39,490 bases of DNA from the NCBI GenBank assembly GCA_938002955.1, contig CALLAA010000200.1:1-39490 (forward strand). The letters run 5' to 3'. Positions 1 to 7,553 of this stretch are shown piece by piece; within the stretch, counting starts at the first letter, position 1, and each line of letters starts with the position of its first letter. The notes under the pieces are model-generated. The model searched no databases. It had not been told where the DNA came from and saw only the letters and a program-made list of their open reading frames with translations. This DNA comes from an uncultured Acidimicrobiales bacterium. GTDB lineage: Bacteria; Actinomycetota; Acidimicrobiia; Acidimicrobiales; SHLQ01. Made by a program: the position numbers and the translations under genes.

Positions 1-2
1 CG

Positions 3-1034
3 GCTCCAACAACCGCGGCGCCGACGACCGCCGCGCCACGACCCGTCGGGACGCGAGGTGCAGCCGGCTATATCGCACCGTCAGCACCGACCTACATCCC
101 CGTCTACGACACCGCATGGCAGATGCTCGTGCGATCGACCCCGTCACAGGCCGACAACTACTTCGCCGCACTCAAAGCAAACGGATTTTCTGGAGCGTGG
201 TCGGGCATCATCCATCACGCTCCAGCGACCTACAACCTCAACTTCGCTGGCGGGGGCCAGGTCGGCAGCATGCAGAACGGGGAAGTCGTTCTGTCCGATG
301 CGTACATTGCACACGCACGGCAGATCCTCGATGCCGCCAACCGCCACGGTATGAAGGTTGGCCTCGTCGCCGCCTGGCAGAACCTGTATCTGCCGGGCGG
401 CGGAGCCGACAATGGGGTTGGCACGAGCAACGCTGTGCGCGGGACCATCACCACCGCGAACGCCTATGCATACGGCCGCCACATCGCCGAAGCGTTCGGC
501 GACCACCCGGCGGTCAGCATGTGGGTCTTTGGCGGAGATGCGGGAACAAATAACACGACCGCAAACAAGGCAGTGTGGCGAGAGATGGCACGCGGCGTCC
601 GAGACGCTGGCAACGGTTTGTCGATTACCTACCACACGCCGACCAGCGAGTTCGACCAGTTGAACTACGCCGGCGAACCGTGGCTTGATTTCATTGCACC
701 CGAGACCGGACACGCGCAGGACGCACCGACCACAGAAGCCGAACTGCGATCGGTGAAAGCGGCCTATGGCACCCCGGTGTGGCAGGGCGAACCTCGCTAT
801 TTCAATATCAACTTCGATTGGGTGAACGCTGCGTTTCGAAACCCTGGTGTCGTCGAGGTACAAGCCGATGCACAAGCCGCCGAGAATGCGGGGGTCAGCG
901 GATACGTCTACGGAGACGCAGGCCGCTGGACCTGGTGTGCGGGTTTCGGCGATTCGACACCATGCAGCCCCAACGACGTTGCCGCAAGCTTCGGTGCTGG
1001 CGAACAAGCCGTGATCGATGTCTTTCGGAACTAG
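3..1034 (+). CDS. Apiosidase-like (DUF4038) glycoside hydrolase, 5'-truncated by window edge
   Basis: The reading frame is open to the first base, so the N-terminus, presumably with a secretion signal, lies outside the window. The visible part begins with a low-complexity Ala/Pro/Thr linker (APTTAAPTTAAP), followed by one catalytic domain. Family hallmarks appear in order: YDTAWQML near the domain start, KANGFSG, an AVSMWVFGGD strand after GDHP, ITYHTP, WLDF, ETGH, WQGEPRYF, and a closing GVSGYVYGDAGRW. Together they match the DUF4038/apiosidase-like TIM-barrel family (related to GH140), whose members act on plant or exopolysaccharide side chains. A role in extracellular polysaccharide breakdown or remodelling is inferred from the family and from the linker typical of secreted actinobacterial enzymes. 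The stop codon is 53 bp before the next gene, which is unrelated. The family call is fairly secure; the substrate is unknown. Confidence 0.8.
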   Translation, partial: APTTAAPTTAAPRPVGTRGAAGYIAPSAPTYIPVYDTAWQMLVRSTPSQADNYFAALKANGFSGAWSGIIHHAPATYNLNFAGGGQVGSMQNGEVVLSDAYIAHARQILDAANRHGMKVGLVAAWQNLYLPGGGADNGVGTSNAVRGTITTANAYAYGRHIAEAFGDHPAVSMWVFGGDAGTNNTTANKAVWREMARGVRDAGNGLSITYHTPTSEFDQLNYAGEPWLDFIAPETGHAQDAPTTEAELRSVKAAYGTPVWQGEPRYFNINFDWVNAAFRNPGVVEVQADAQAAENAGVSGYVYGDAGRWTWCAGFGDSTPCSPNDVAASFGAGEQAVIDVFRN

Positions 1035-1087
1035 CAAAGTCCATCCAGACCGACTTGGGTGCTCGAATCTGACTATGGTTCAGTGGC

Positions 1088-1615
1088 ATGCCCGTGCTGC
1101 TCCTGAATGCCTCGTACGAGCCACTACGAGTAATTAGCTGGCAGCGAGCGATCTGCCTGCAGCTCGCCGACCGGGCGGACCTCATCGAAGAGGTCGCCGA
1201 CCGAACGCTACGCACGAGTGGCGGCGCCGAGTACCCGTTTCCTGCAGTTGTTCGACTTCGAGAGATGGTGGTGGTGCCATTTCGTCGTGGCGCCGCACCA
1301 ATTACCCGACGAGCCCTGGCCTATCGGGACGACGGCATGTGCCAAAAGACGGGTTGCGACCGACGCGGCTCGACCATGGACCACCTCCTCCCCCGCTCAC
1401 GAGGAGGCCAGCACACATGGCTAAACGTGGTGCTGATGTGTGGCGAACACAACAATGCCAAAGGGGATCGTACGCTCGAGGAGCTCGGCTGGACGCTCAA
1501 AGCCAAGCCGGTCACGCCGACGTACGACAACCTCTACCTCGACCGGGCCCAGGTTCTGCCGCAGTGGCGCCGCTGGCTGGGTCGGGACCACCCAACCGAG
1601 CGACAGGCGTCCTGA
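1088..1615 (+). CDS. HNH endonuclease family protein
   Basis: This 175-residue protein belongs to the stand-alone HNH nucleases common in actinobacteria, which begin with a conserved VLLLNASYEPLRV segment (residues 3-15 here). The HNH core lies at residues 85-125: a Cys pair (C85, C90), the DH motif (D98-H99) followed by LPRSRGG, the central N113, and C118 with H121-N122. The cysteines suggest a structural zinc. Proteins of this family are predicted metal-dependent nucleases; their cellular role is generally unestablished, and nothing nearby (no methylase or phage gene) marks this as a restriction or phage gene. The ATG start is supported because the conserved family N-terminus begins right there. 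The gene runs convergently towards the LALTG-protein gene, and a strong hairpin lies between the two stops. Confidence 0.88.
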   Translation: MPVLLLNASYEPLRVISWQRAICLQLADRADLIEEVADRTLRTSGGAEYPFPAVVRLREMVVVPFRRGAAPITRRALAYRDDGMCQKTGCDRRGSTMDHLLPRSRGGQHTWLNVVLMCGEHNNAKGDRTLEELGWTLKAKPVTPTYDNLYLDRAQVLPQWRRWLGRDHPTERQAS

Positions 1616-1655
1616 GGCCTGCAAGTCGCCGATCGCACACGGTCCAAAACGACGA

Positions 1656-1681
1656 ACGACGACTCTCGAAAGAGCCGTCGT
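1656..1681. terminator. Bidirectional hairpin terminator
   Basis: An 11-bp inverted repeat (acgacgactct / agagccgtcgt, one G-T type mismatch) surrounds a CGAA loop, with a T-rich stretch (tttcgttctgt) on the plus-strand side and A-rich sequence on the other. It sits between two convergent stop codons (1615 and 1715), so it could terminate both transcripts. Function is inferred from structure and position. Confidence 0.7.
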
Positions 1682-1714
1682 CCGTTTCGTTCTGTATGTG
1701 GGTATGGGCTACCG

Positions 1715-2236
1715 CTATGCCTCGATACGTCGGCTTACCGCCATTGCCATGATGCCGAGAAGCAGCGTGGCAACGCCGATAAGTGCGCTGATCATTGCGG
1801 TGCTCGGACCGGTGAGAGCCAGCGTCGGCGCCGCCTGCGGCGTCGGGGTGTTCGTCACCGCTGCAGCGATGACCGATGTTGCGTCACACGCATCGCTTCC
1901 CGCAGCGGCTTCGGCAGCGTCGGTGTGGCCGTCGTTGTCGGTATCTGCAGTTGCTGGATCGTAGTTTGCGACGTATGTGCCACAAACAGCCGTCGGCGTG
2001 CTCGCCGGGTCACATTCGCCGGTGCCAGCGCGAACTTCGTCGGAGTCATTGACGCCGTCGCCATCGCTATCGAGCGCCGTTGCGCCGTCGTATGGCCCGC
2101 CGGTGCAGCCCGCGCTCTGTGCGCCTGCCGTTCCGAGGCTGAGGAATCCGAGGCCGAGCGTAGCGAGCAAGGTTGCTACCACGAGGCGGCTCGTGATCCT
2201 GTTGGTCTTACCGTTTCCGCCTGACGTTGCTGTCAT
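1715..2236 (-). CDS. Secreted Ca-binding (TSP3-like) protein with LALTG sortase signal
   Basis: The 173-residue protein has a Sec signal peptide (hydrophobic residues about 18-38, AGAQ cleavage region near residue 40) and two Asp-rich loops like thrombospondin type-3/EF-hand calcium sites: DSDGDGVND at 56-64 and DTDNDGHTD at 98-106. Four cysteines (44, 75, 85, 117) could form two disulfides. The C-terminus is a textbook cell-wall sorting signal: LALTG at 139-143, a hydrophobic stretch of about 22 residues, then the charged tail SRRIEA. LAxTG is the variant favoured by class E sortases of high-GC actinobacteria. The neighbouring upstream gene is a sortase, which strongly suggests an enzyme-substrate pair. 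A clear Shine-Dalgarno (aggagag) precedes the ATG. The role, probably a surface adhesion or structural domain, is unknown. Confidence 0.85.
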   Translation of the reverse strand: MTATSGGNGKTNRITSRLVVATLLATLGLGFLSLGTAGAQSAGCTGGPYDGATALDSDGDGVNDSDEVRAGTGECDPASTPTAVCGTYVANYDPATADTDNDGHTDAAEAAAGSDACDATSVIAAAVTNTPTPQAAPTLALTGPSTAMISALIGVATLLLGIMAMAVSRRIEA

Positions 2237-2341
2237 GAAACTTCTCTCCTAAAGGGGTGGTCCTTACCCTTTTCGGCAGCGGTGTTGTCGACGTAAGTAC
2301 TTTGCGAGACCACTTTTGGTACTTCGCAGGAGACCCCGGGG
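2237..2341 (-). promoter_or_regulatory. Possible structured leader of the LALTG-protein gene
   Basis: The 105 bp between the sortase stop and the LALTG-protein start hold two similar decamers (agtactttgc at 2296-2305, ggtacttcgc at 2318-2327) spaced 22 bp apart, about two helical turns. Just before the Shine-Dalgarno is a possible hairpin (aaaggg / cccttt on the minus strand). The minus strand also reads CGCAAAG, reminiscent of a conserved c-di-GMP-I riboswitch segment, but the remaining consensus is not recognisable. It could be a repressor operator, a leader RNA, or nothing. Confidence 0.25.
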
Positions 2342-3097
2342 TCAGGTTGCGACTGGTGTCGCAACGACAACGACGTTGTCGTCATAGCTGCGCAGGTTCG
2401 GATTGAACGATCCACCGCAGGTGATGAGGACGAGCTGTTCATCGCCATCTTCGGCGAAGAGGTCGTCGATCGGCAGCTCAAACTTGTTGTACTGAGTGAC
2501 CGAGTCGATGCGGAACTCGATGCCGTCGACGGTGATGAGCTCGCCAACCTCGCTGTCTGCGAGGTTACGAAAGACTCCGTCACGGCCGTTGTAGGCAATG
2601 TGCGCTGCAAGAACTGTGGAACCTTGGCCACCGCCGAGGCCTGCACCGAATTGATACCAGCCGACCTCTTCGGCGCCTGGGACCTCGAGCTCGCCGTTCG
2701 GCTCGAGCCCAACCGGCAGGATCACCGCGTTGTTTACGCCGAGGTCTGGGAGCGAGATGCTCTGCGGAGGCACGCCTATCGGGTCACCCAGCCCGTCCAG
2801 CACTCGTTCTGGCAGAGCACTCGGAAGACGGGTGGTTTGCGAGGCGAGTGGTGAGAGCTCGGTCGCTTCCTCTTCGGTTTCTGCATCGGCGACGCTTGGG
2901 GCCGCCGATACATCTTTGGCGGGGCCGTCTTCGGTCTCGCCATCGGCGAGCGGAAGCTCAGCGGGACCCGAATTGGCCACAACGGTTGTTGTTGTTGCGA
3001 CAGACTCGGAACCCGAATCGGCCTGATCTCCGCATGCTGCGAGGACCAGGCCGATAGCGAGCAACGAGGCGCGCAGTGCACGACTCGTGGGGAACAT
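2342..3097 (-). CDS. Class E/F sortase with lipoprotein-type N-terminus
   Basis: This 251-residue protein is an extracytoplasmic transpeptidase of the sortase superfamily. The catalytic domain covers about residues 110-250. The three catalytic residues are all recognisable: His166 in VLAAHIAYNG, Cys227 in LVLITCGG and Arg236 in NPNLRSYDDNVVV. The spacing fits small actinobacterial class E/F enzymes. Residues 25-100 form an acidic, Thr/Ser/Ala-rich spacer. Unusually, the N-terminus ends in a lipobox (VLAAC, Cys22, followed by Gly-Asp) instead of an uncleaved membrane anchor, so the enzyme may be lipid-anchored. The gene starts 7 bp after the stop of the DUF4397 gene, and the LALTG protein follows 105 bp downstream, which suggests a dedicated anchoring module. 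The family is certain; the exact class is less so. Confidence 0.88.
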   Translation of the reverse strand: MFPTSRALRASLLAIGLVLAACGDQADSGSESVATTTTVVANSGPAELPLADGETEDGPAKDVSAAPSVADAETEEEATELSPLASQTTRLPSALPERVLDGLGDPIGVPPQSISLPDLGVNNAVILPVGLEPNGELEVPGAEEVGWYQFGAGLGGGQGSTVLAAHIAYNGRDGVFRNLADSEVGELITVDGIEFRIDSVTQYNKFELPIDDLFAEDGDEQLVLITCGGSFNPNLRSYDDNVVVVATPVAT

Positions 3098-3103
3098 GTG
3101 TTG

Positions 3104-3901
3104 TTATGCCTCTGCGCCGAGCTGACGACGGGTGCCTGCGAATGCAGCGAATCCAAGGAGTGCAAGGGCTGCAACAGCAACGGTTGGGAAGCTGTTCGAC
3201 TCGACTGGGCTGTTACCGGTGTTCACGACGTTTGGTACTGCACCAAGGCCGGTGATTGCTTCGGTAAGAACCGAGAGGTTGTCTCCGTCGAGCGAACCAA
3301 CTGCGTAGACGACGAGTGAGGTGCCTTCAGCGATCGGAAGATCAGCTGGGCCGATAACTACTGGCTCGGTTGCGCCGGTAGGTACGACCTCAGCGGTGAT
3401 GGTTCCAGCGGGAAGGTCCGCAGATCCCTCAGCACCGTTTGGCACGTTGGTGAATGCTGCGCTGCCGTTGGCGAGGATGTCCACCTCAGGAGCAGCGGCG
3501 GTGTGGCGGACAACGAGACGGCCGCTACCTGCAGCGATGGTCGAGGTGTCGTTGGCGAAGACGCTTACGGTCGGGGTGCCATCGGCGTCGAGGTGCGCAA
3601 TTGCGGTGAAGTTACCGGATGCGGGCACGTCGAAGTCGCCAACGTCAATTGCGACGGTGTCGGTGCCGGCGAGCAGTACTTGCAAGCCTTCGAGGGTCTG
3701 ACCAGCGAAACCGGAGAGATCTTGGGTATCACCGAAGCTGAATCCTGGAATGACGACCGAGCCGCCAGCAGCGACGTCGACGTCGGTATCTGGGATGCCG
3801 TGGATGAGGTGTACGCGGACATCATCCTGCGCGCCTGCGGCGGTCGTTGGCAGCATCACGGCCGCCAGGATTGCAAGAACGATAAGCAGGTGCTTTTTCA
3901 T
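3104..3901 (-). CDS. Secreted DUF4397 protein with C-terminal membrane/sorting tail
   Basis: The 265-residue product starts at the ATG giving MKKHLLIVLAILA, a normal signal peptide ending near AAGAQ (about residue 25); the frame extends further upstream but the extra residues are not signal-like. The body shows the DUF4397 pattern: VRVHLIHGIPDTDVDV, then IPGFSFGDTQDL, and a second unit with VVRHTAAAPEVDI and VPNGAEGSADLPAG. DUF4397 is a beta-rich surface domain of unknown function. The C-terminus carries VVNTG followed by a spacer, a hydrophobic segment and a basic GTRRQLGAEA tail, resembling a degenerate sorting signal. It is first in a minus-strand set with the sortase, 6 bp between the two genes. 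Surface attachment by that sortase is inferred. Confidence 0.82.
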   Translation of the reverse strand: MKKHLLIVLAILAAVMLPTTAAGAQDDVRVHLIHGIPDTDVDVAAGGSVVIPGFSFGDTQDLSGFAGQTLEGLQVLLAGTDTVAIDVGDFDVPASGNFTAIAHLDADGTPTVSVFANDTSTIAAGSGRLVVRHTAAAPEVDILANGSAAFTNVPNGAEGSADLPAGTITAEVVPTGATEPVVIGPADLPIAEGTSLVVYAVGSLDGDNLSVLTEAITGLGAVPNVVNTGNSPVESNSFPTVAVAALALLGFAAFAGTRRQLGAEA

Positions 3902-4002
3902 TGGGGGTACTTCCATTTCGTAGGGGTTGCTGGTTCCTACGACGAGTCCCAGAGCTGCGGATGCACGATTTAGCAATAAATGGCGCACGGGCGCGAAGAA
4001 AC

Positions 4003-4036
4003 CCTCAACAACGTTGATTTCACAGCGTTGTTGAGG
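4003..4036 (-). terminator. Hairpin terminator after the mscR-MBL operon
   Basis: An 11-bp perfect inverted repeat (cctcaacaacg / cgttgttgagg) with a 12-base loop lies 36 bp past the MBL hydrolase stop. On the minus strand it is followed by gggtttctt, a modest T-rich run. Position and strength support a terminator; it also insulates the DUF4397-sortase genes downstream. Confidence 0.65.
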
Positions 4037-4072
4037 GGTTCGACGTTTCGCAAAAATGTTGAATAATCCGCC

Positions 4073-4684
4073 CTAGACGACGATATTGGGCCGTTCTGCA
4101 CCGATCGTGGTGTCGTCACCGTGCCCGGTATGGACCGTGGTCTCATCGTGCAACGGAAGCAACTTTGCCGTAATCGAATCGACCAAAAGTTCCCTGCTGC
4201 TAAAGGACCGACCGGTCGCTCCTGGTCCGCCGTTGAAGAGCGTGTCGCCACTGAAGACGGTTCGAAGATCGGGCACGTGGAAGCAGCAACCGCCCGGTGA
4301 ATGACCAGGCGTGTGCAGCACCGAAAGCTCCGAACCAGCAATCGCGATGGATTGGCCGTCGCTCAGCGGAGCATCGATTCGGCGATCGGGGTGGATCACA
4401 TCCCAGAGCATTGCATCGTCGGGGTGCATCCAGATCGGCGCATTGGCTTCTGTCGCCAACTCGACTGCCGCATTGATGTGGTCGTTGTGGCCGTGGGTGC
4501 AGATCACGGCCTTCACCGTGCGACCCCCAATACCCTCCAGAATCGGACGGTGGTCGTGTGCGGCATCGAAGACAATGACCTCGCGGTCGTCTCCAAGCAA
4601 CCAGATGTTGTTTTCCACTTCGAAGTCTTCACCGTCGAGGCTGAAGATGCCGGCGGTGACGACGTGATCGATACGAAGGCTCAC
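4073..4684 (-). CDS. MBL-fold metallohydrolase paired with mycothiol dehydrogenase
   Basis: This metallo-beta-lactamase-fold hydrolase has 203 residues when started at the GTG that overlaps the mscR stop by 4 bp (GTGA); the longer upstream frame only reads through mscR. Metal ligands follow the glyoxalase II-like pattern: T-H64-G-H66-N-D68-H69, a second His in [10 protein letters not shown], the bridging Asp in FSGDTLF, and a last His in VHTGHGDDT. Translational coupling to S-(hydroxymethyl)mycothiol dehydrogenase mirrors the M. tuberculosis pair Rv2259-Rv2260. The expected role is hydrolysis of a mycothiol thioester, such as S-formylmycothiol released by the dehydrogenase, or a related detoxification step in the cytoplasm. 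That substrate is inference from the pairing; the fold assignment is certain. Confidence 0.88.
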   Translation of the reverse strand: MSLRIDHVVTAGIFSLDGEDFEVENNIWLLGDDREVIVFDAAHDHRPILEGIGGRTVKAVICTHGHNDHINAAVELATEANAPIWMHPDDAMLWDVIHPDRRIDAPLSDGQSIAIAGSELSVLHTPGHSPGGCCFHVPDLRTVFSGDTLFNGGPGATGRSFSSRELLVDSITAKLLPLHDETTVHTGHGDDTTIGAERPNIVV

Positions 4685-5763
4685 AGGACGACCACCGAGC
4701 GCAGAACTTCGCCGCGCTCCATCTTGTGGAAGGCCTCTTCTACACCGTCGATTCCGATGGTCTCTGACACAAACCCGTCGAGGTTCAAACGTCCTTGTAG
4801 ATACAGGTCGATGAGCATTGGGAAGTCGCGGCTGGGCAAGCAGTCGCCGTACCACGATGACTTCAGTGAACCGCCACGGCCAAAGACCTCGATGAGTGGG
4901 AGTTCGATCTTCATCTCGGGGTTCGGAACACCGACGAGTACGACCGTTCCGGCCAAGTCACGGGCATAGAAGGCCTGCTCGTACGTGACGGGTAGACCGA
5001 CCGCTTCGATCGCGACATCGACACCATTGCCGTCCGTGAGGGCGCGGATCGCCTCGATGGGGTCCTCGTTCGACGAGTTGATGGTGTGGGTCGCACCAAA
5101 GTTCTTCGCCCACTCGAGCTTGGTGTCGTCGAGGTCCACGGCGATGATCGTGCTCGCTCCTGCAATACGAGCGCCTTCGATCGCTGCGTCGCCGACACCA
5201 CCGCAGCCAAACACCGCAACAGAGTCGCCTCGCTGGACGTTGCCGGTGTTGAGAGCCGCGCCGATTCCTGCCATGACGCCGCAGCCGATGAGACCGGCGA
5301 CCTCGGGCTTCACGGCCGCATCGACCTTGGTTGCTTGTCCGGCGTGGACCAAAGTCTTCTCGGCGAATGCGCCGATACCGAGCGCTGGCGACAGCGGTTC
5401 ACCATCGAGCGTCATCTTCTGGGTTGCGTTGTGCGTGTTGAAGCAGATGTGGGGGTTGCCACGCTTGCAGCTTCGGCACTCGCCACACACCGCACGCCAG
5501 TTCAAGATGACAAAGTCGCCGACGGCGATCTCGGTGACACCCTCACCAATTGCCTCGACAATTCCCGACGCCTCGTGCCCGAGAAGGAAGGGAAATTCGT
5601 CGTTGATGCCACCTTCGCGGTAGTGCAGATCGGTGTGGCACACACCGCACGCCTTGATCTCGATGAGCGCTTCGCCCGGGCCCGGATCGGGAACATCGAT
5701 CTCCACAACTTCGACCGGCGCACCCTTCGAACGTGCGATTACTGCCTTGACCTTGTGGCCCAT
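4681..5763 (-). CDS. mscR: S-(hydroxymethyl)mycothiol dehydrogenase
   Basis: This zinc- and NAD-dependent medium-chain alcohol dehydrogenase oxidises the formaldehyde-mycothiol adduct, the actinobacterial counterpart of glutathione-dependent formaldehyde dehydrogenase. At 360 residues it matches the family length. The catalytic zinc site shows Cys42 ([13 protein letters not shown]) and His63-Glu64 (LLGHEASG); the structural zinc is bound by four cysteines at 93, 96, 99 and 107. The Rossmann glycine motif is [14 protein letters not shown]. An internal segment ([19 protein letters not shown]) and the C-terminus resemble mycobacterial AdhE2/MscR more than generic ADHs, as judged from memory of the family. 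A strong Shine-Dalgarno (aggggg) precedes the ATG. It is coupled to the downstream MBL hydrolase by a 4-bp overlap. Its presence implies the organism makes mycothiol. Confidence 0.88.
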   Translation of the reverse strand: MGHKVKAVIARSKGAPVEVVEIDVPDPGPGEALIEIKACGVCHTDLHYREGGINDEFPFLLGHEASGIVEAIGEGVTEIAVGDFVILNWRAVCGECRSCKRGNPHICFNTHNATQKMTLDGEPLSPALGIGAFAEKTLVHAGQATKVDAAVKPEVAGLIGCGVMAGIGAALNTGNVQRGDSVAVFGCGGVGDAAIEGARIAGASTIIAVDLDDTKLEWAKNFGATHTINSSNEDPIEAIRALTDGNGVDVAIEAVGLPVTYEQAFYARDLAGTVVLVGVPNPEMKIELPLIEVFGRGGSLKSSWYGDCLPSRDFPMLIDLYLQGRLNLDGFVSETIGIDGVEEAFHKMERGEVLRSVVVL

Positions 5764-5865
5764 TTGTTCCCCCTAGAACGTACTGAACAGACACCGCACA
5801 CTAGCTGATCTGCGTTCGAAGTACCGTCTCGAAAGACACCCAAGACCGCACGACGCGACCCCATC

Positions 5866-5943
5866 GATCAACCCCAGGGTCAGACCCCAAACCTGATCCA
5901 ACACCCCACCGATCAACCCCAGGGTCTGACCCCAAACCTGATC
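5866..5943. repeat. Two 33-bp near-identical palindromic direct repeats
   Basis: Copies occupy 5866-5898 and 5911-5943 and differ at a single central base (gggtcagacccc versus gggtctgacccc). Each has nested symmetry: GATCA/TGATC at the ends and GGGTC-A/T-GACCC in the middle. They lie between the ftsX stop and the mscR promoter region. The form suggests an intergenic palindromic (REP-like) element; two copies are too few, and too close, for a CRISPR array. Confidence 0.8.
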
Positions 5944-5982
5944 GAGGGTTGCGTTGCGGGTGCTGGGAGCGGGCTCGGGCAG

Positions 5983-6879
5983 CTAGACGTCGAGGTAGCG
6001 CGAGACGGCGACGATCGAGCCAATCGTGGCGACAGCCGTGCCGATTGCGATGACGATCAGCGAGATGAACAGGAACTCGCCATCGCTGACCTGGAAGCCT
6101 TCGAGCAGGCGCAAATTGTCCGACTTTGAGAAGTCTTCGATCACGTAGGTCCGGGCGAGCGCCAAAAGCGGTAGCGCCAACAGCGCGCCAACGATGCCCT
6201 GGATCATCCCTTCGATCATGAACGGAATACGGATGAACCAGTTCGACGCACCCACGAGCTTCATGATCTCGATCTCATTTCTGCGAGACGAGATCGCGAT
6301 GCTCAACGTCGTCAAGATCACAATGGCCGACGCAACGATCAGCAACGCCCCGGTTCCCAAGGTCACGAGACTGATTTTCTCGGCGTTGTTTTGAATCTCC
6401 CGAATCACTTCGGTCGCAAACACAACAGTTCTCACACCCGGCTTGGCCTCAAAGGTCGAACCGAGCGCTTCGACGGCACCAGCGTCAGGGTCGGCGGGTC
6501 GAATACGAAAGCTCGGTGGCATTGTCTCGACCGAAATAGTGTCGAGCAGCTGCGCATCATCGGCGAAGAACTCGGTGAACTCCTGGAACGTCTCTTCCTT
6601 GGTGACGAAGTTCCACTCGTCGACCTCCGGGCTGCCTTCGAGGAGCACCTCGATTGCATCGAGTTGGCTCTGTTCGGCATCGGCCTTCATGAAGACGACG
6701 AACTCGATACCGCCCTCCCAACGCTGGGTTGCGTTCTCCACCGCGCTCGCCACCAGCTGCGAAGCACCAAAGAGCGCGAGCGACACTGCCGCTACGAGCA
6801 CCGAGGCGAGGGTCAACGCAAGGTTGCGCCAGATGTTTTGGCCTGTTTCTGCGAGCAGGAAGCGGGTCTTTGCGATCAT
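5983..6879 (-). CDS. ftsX: Cell division protein FtsX
   Basis: The 298-residue membrane subunit of the FtsEX complex couples ATP binding by FtsE to activation of peptidoglycan hydrolases at the division site. Topology fits: a short cytoplasmic N-terminus, a first transmembrane segment at about 20-42 ([19 protein letters not shown]), an extracellular domain (about 45-165) including [15 protein letters not shown], and three more transmembrane segments in the C-terminal half. The cytoplasmic segment [19 protein letters not shown] is the conserved FtsX signature between membrane spans. The start overlaps the ftsE stop by 4 bp (ATGA), so the two are translationally coupled. In many actinobacteria smpB follows ftsX, but here the next 220 bp contain only palindromic repeats and the mscR upstream region. 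Confidence 0.95.
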   Translation of the reverse strand: MIAKTRFLLAETGQNIWRNLALTLASVLVAAVSLALFGASQLVASAVENATQRWEGGIEFVVFMKADAEQSQLDAIEVLLEGSPEVDEWNFVTKEETFQEFTEFFADDAQLLDTISVETMPPSFRIRPADPDAGAVEALGSTFEAKPGVRTVVFATEVIREIQNNAEKISLVTLGTGALLIVASAIVILTTLSIAISSRRNEIEIMKLVGASNWFIRIPFMIEGMIQGIVGALLALPLLALARTYVIEDFSKSDNLRLLEGFQVSDGEFLFISLIVIAIGTAVATIGSIVAVSRYLDV

Positions 6880-7553
6880 CGGTACTGACCTCCGGACTGA
6901 TCGCGAATGATCTTGCCGTCGCTCAGTTCGATCACCCGGCGGCGCATCGTGTCGACGATGCCTCGGTCGTGGGTGGCCATGACAACGGTAGTTCCGGTCC
7001 GGTTGATTCGGTCGAGCAGGCGCATGATGCCCACTGCGGTATCGGGGTCGAGGTTTCCCGTTGGCTCATCGGCCAACAAGATCAGTGGACGGTTGACGAA
7101 GGCACGAGCGATCGACACTCGCTGCTGCTCGCCACCGGAGAGCTCGTCGGGCAACCGGTGGGACTTCTCCGACAAGCCAACGAGGTCGAGAATTGCGGGA
7201 ACCTGCTGTTCGATCACGTGCTTTGGCCGGCCGATCACTTCGAGTGCAAAGGCAACGTTTTCGGCGACGGTTCGTTTCGGCAGTAGGCGGTAGTCCTGGA
7301 AGATGCAGCCGATGTTGCGGCGCAGGAACGGAACTTTCCAGCTCGACAAACCAACGATGTCTTTTCCTGCCACATAGACCTTGCCAGTGGTCGGCTTTTC
7401 TTCTCGGTTGAGCAGACGAATAAACGTCGACTTGCCCGAACCGGATGCGCCTACCAAGAAGACAAATTCGCCCTTCTCGATCTCGGCGTTGGCGTCGATG
7501 AGCGCAGGCGAGTCAGCGCTGTATTCCTTGGACACGTTCTCTAGACGAATCAC
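6876..7553 (-). CDS. ftsE: Cell division ATP-binding protein FtsE
   Basis: This 225-residue cytoplasmic ABC ATPase is the partner of FtsX. All ABC motifs are visible: Walker [10 protein letters not shown] (35-43), Q-loop [10 protein letters not shown], signature [14 protein letters not shown], Walker [12 protein letters not shown] and the switch His in [14 protein letters not shown] with the preceding RRNIG is typical of FtsE among ABC proteins. It overlaps prfB by 4 bp at its start and ftsX by 4 bp at its end, so prfB-ftsE-ftsX form one translationally coupled unit. Family length is normal and no key residue is missing. Confidence 0.96.
   Translation of the reverse strand: MIRLENVSKEYSADSPALIDANAEIEKGEFVFLVGASGSGKSTFIRLLNREEKPTTGKVYVAGKDIVGLSSWKVPFLRRNIGCIFQDYRLLPKRTVAENVAFALEVIGRPKHVIEQQVPAILDLVGLSEKSHRLPDELSGGEQQRVSIARAFVNRPLILLADEPTGNLDPDTAVGIMRLLDRINRTGTTVVMATHDRGIVDTMRRRVIELSDGKIIRDQSGGQYR

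Noticed and set aside
144-1037. 297-codon frame antisense to the apiosidase-like gene
   Set aside because: The plus-strand frame has clear DUF4038 motifs in order; the antisense translation shows none.
5866-5943. Possible CRISPR array
   Set aside because: Only two 33-bp repeats with a 12-bp spacer, internally palindromic, and no cas gene nearby.
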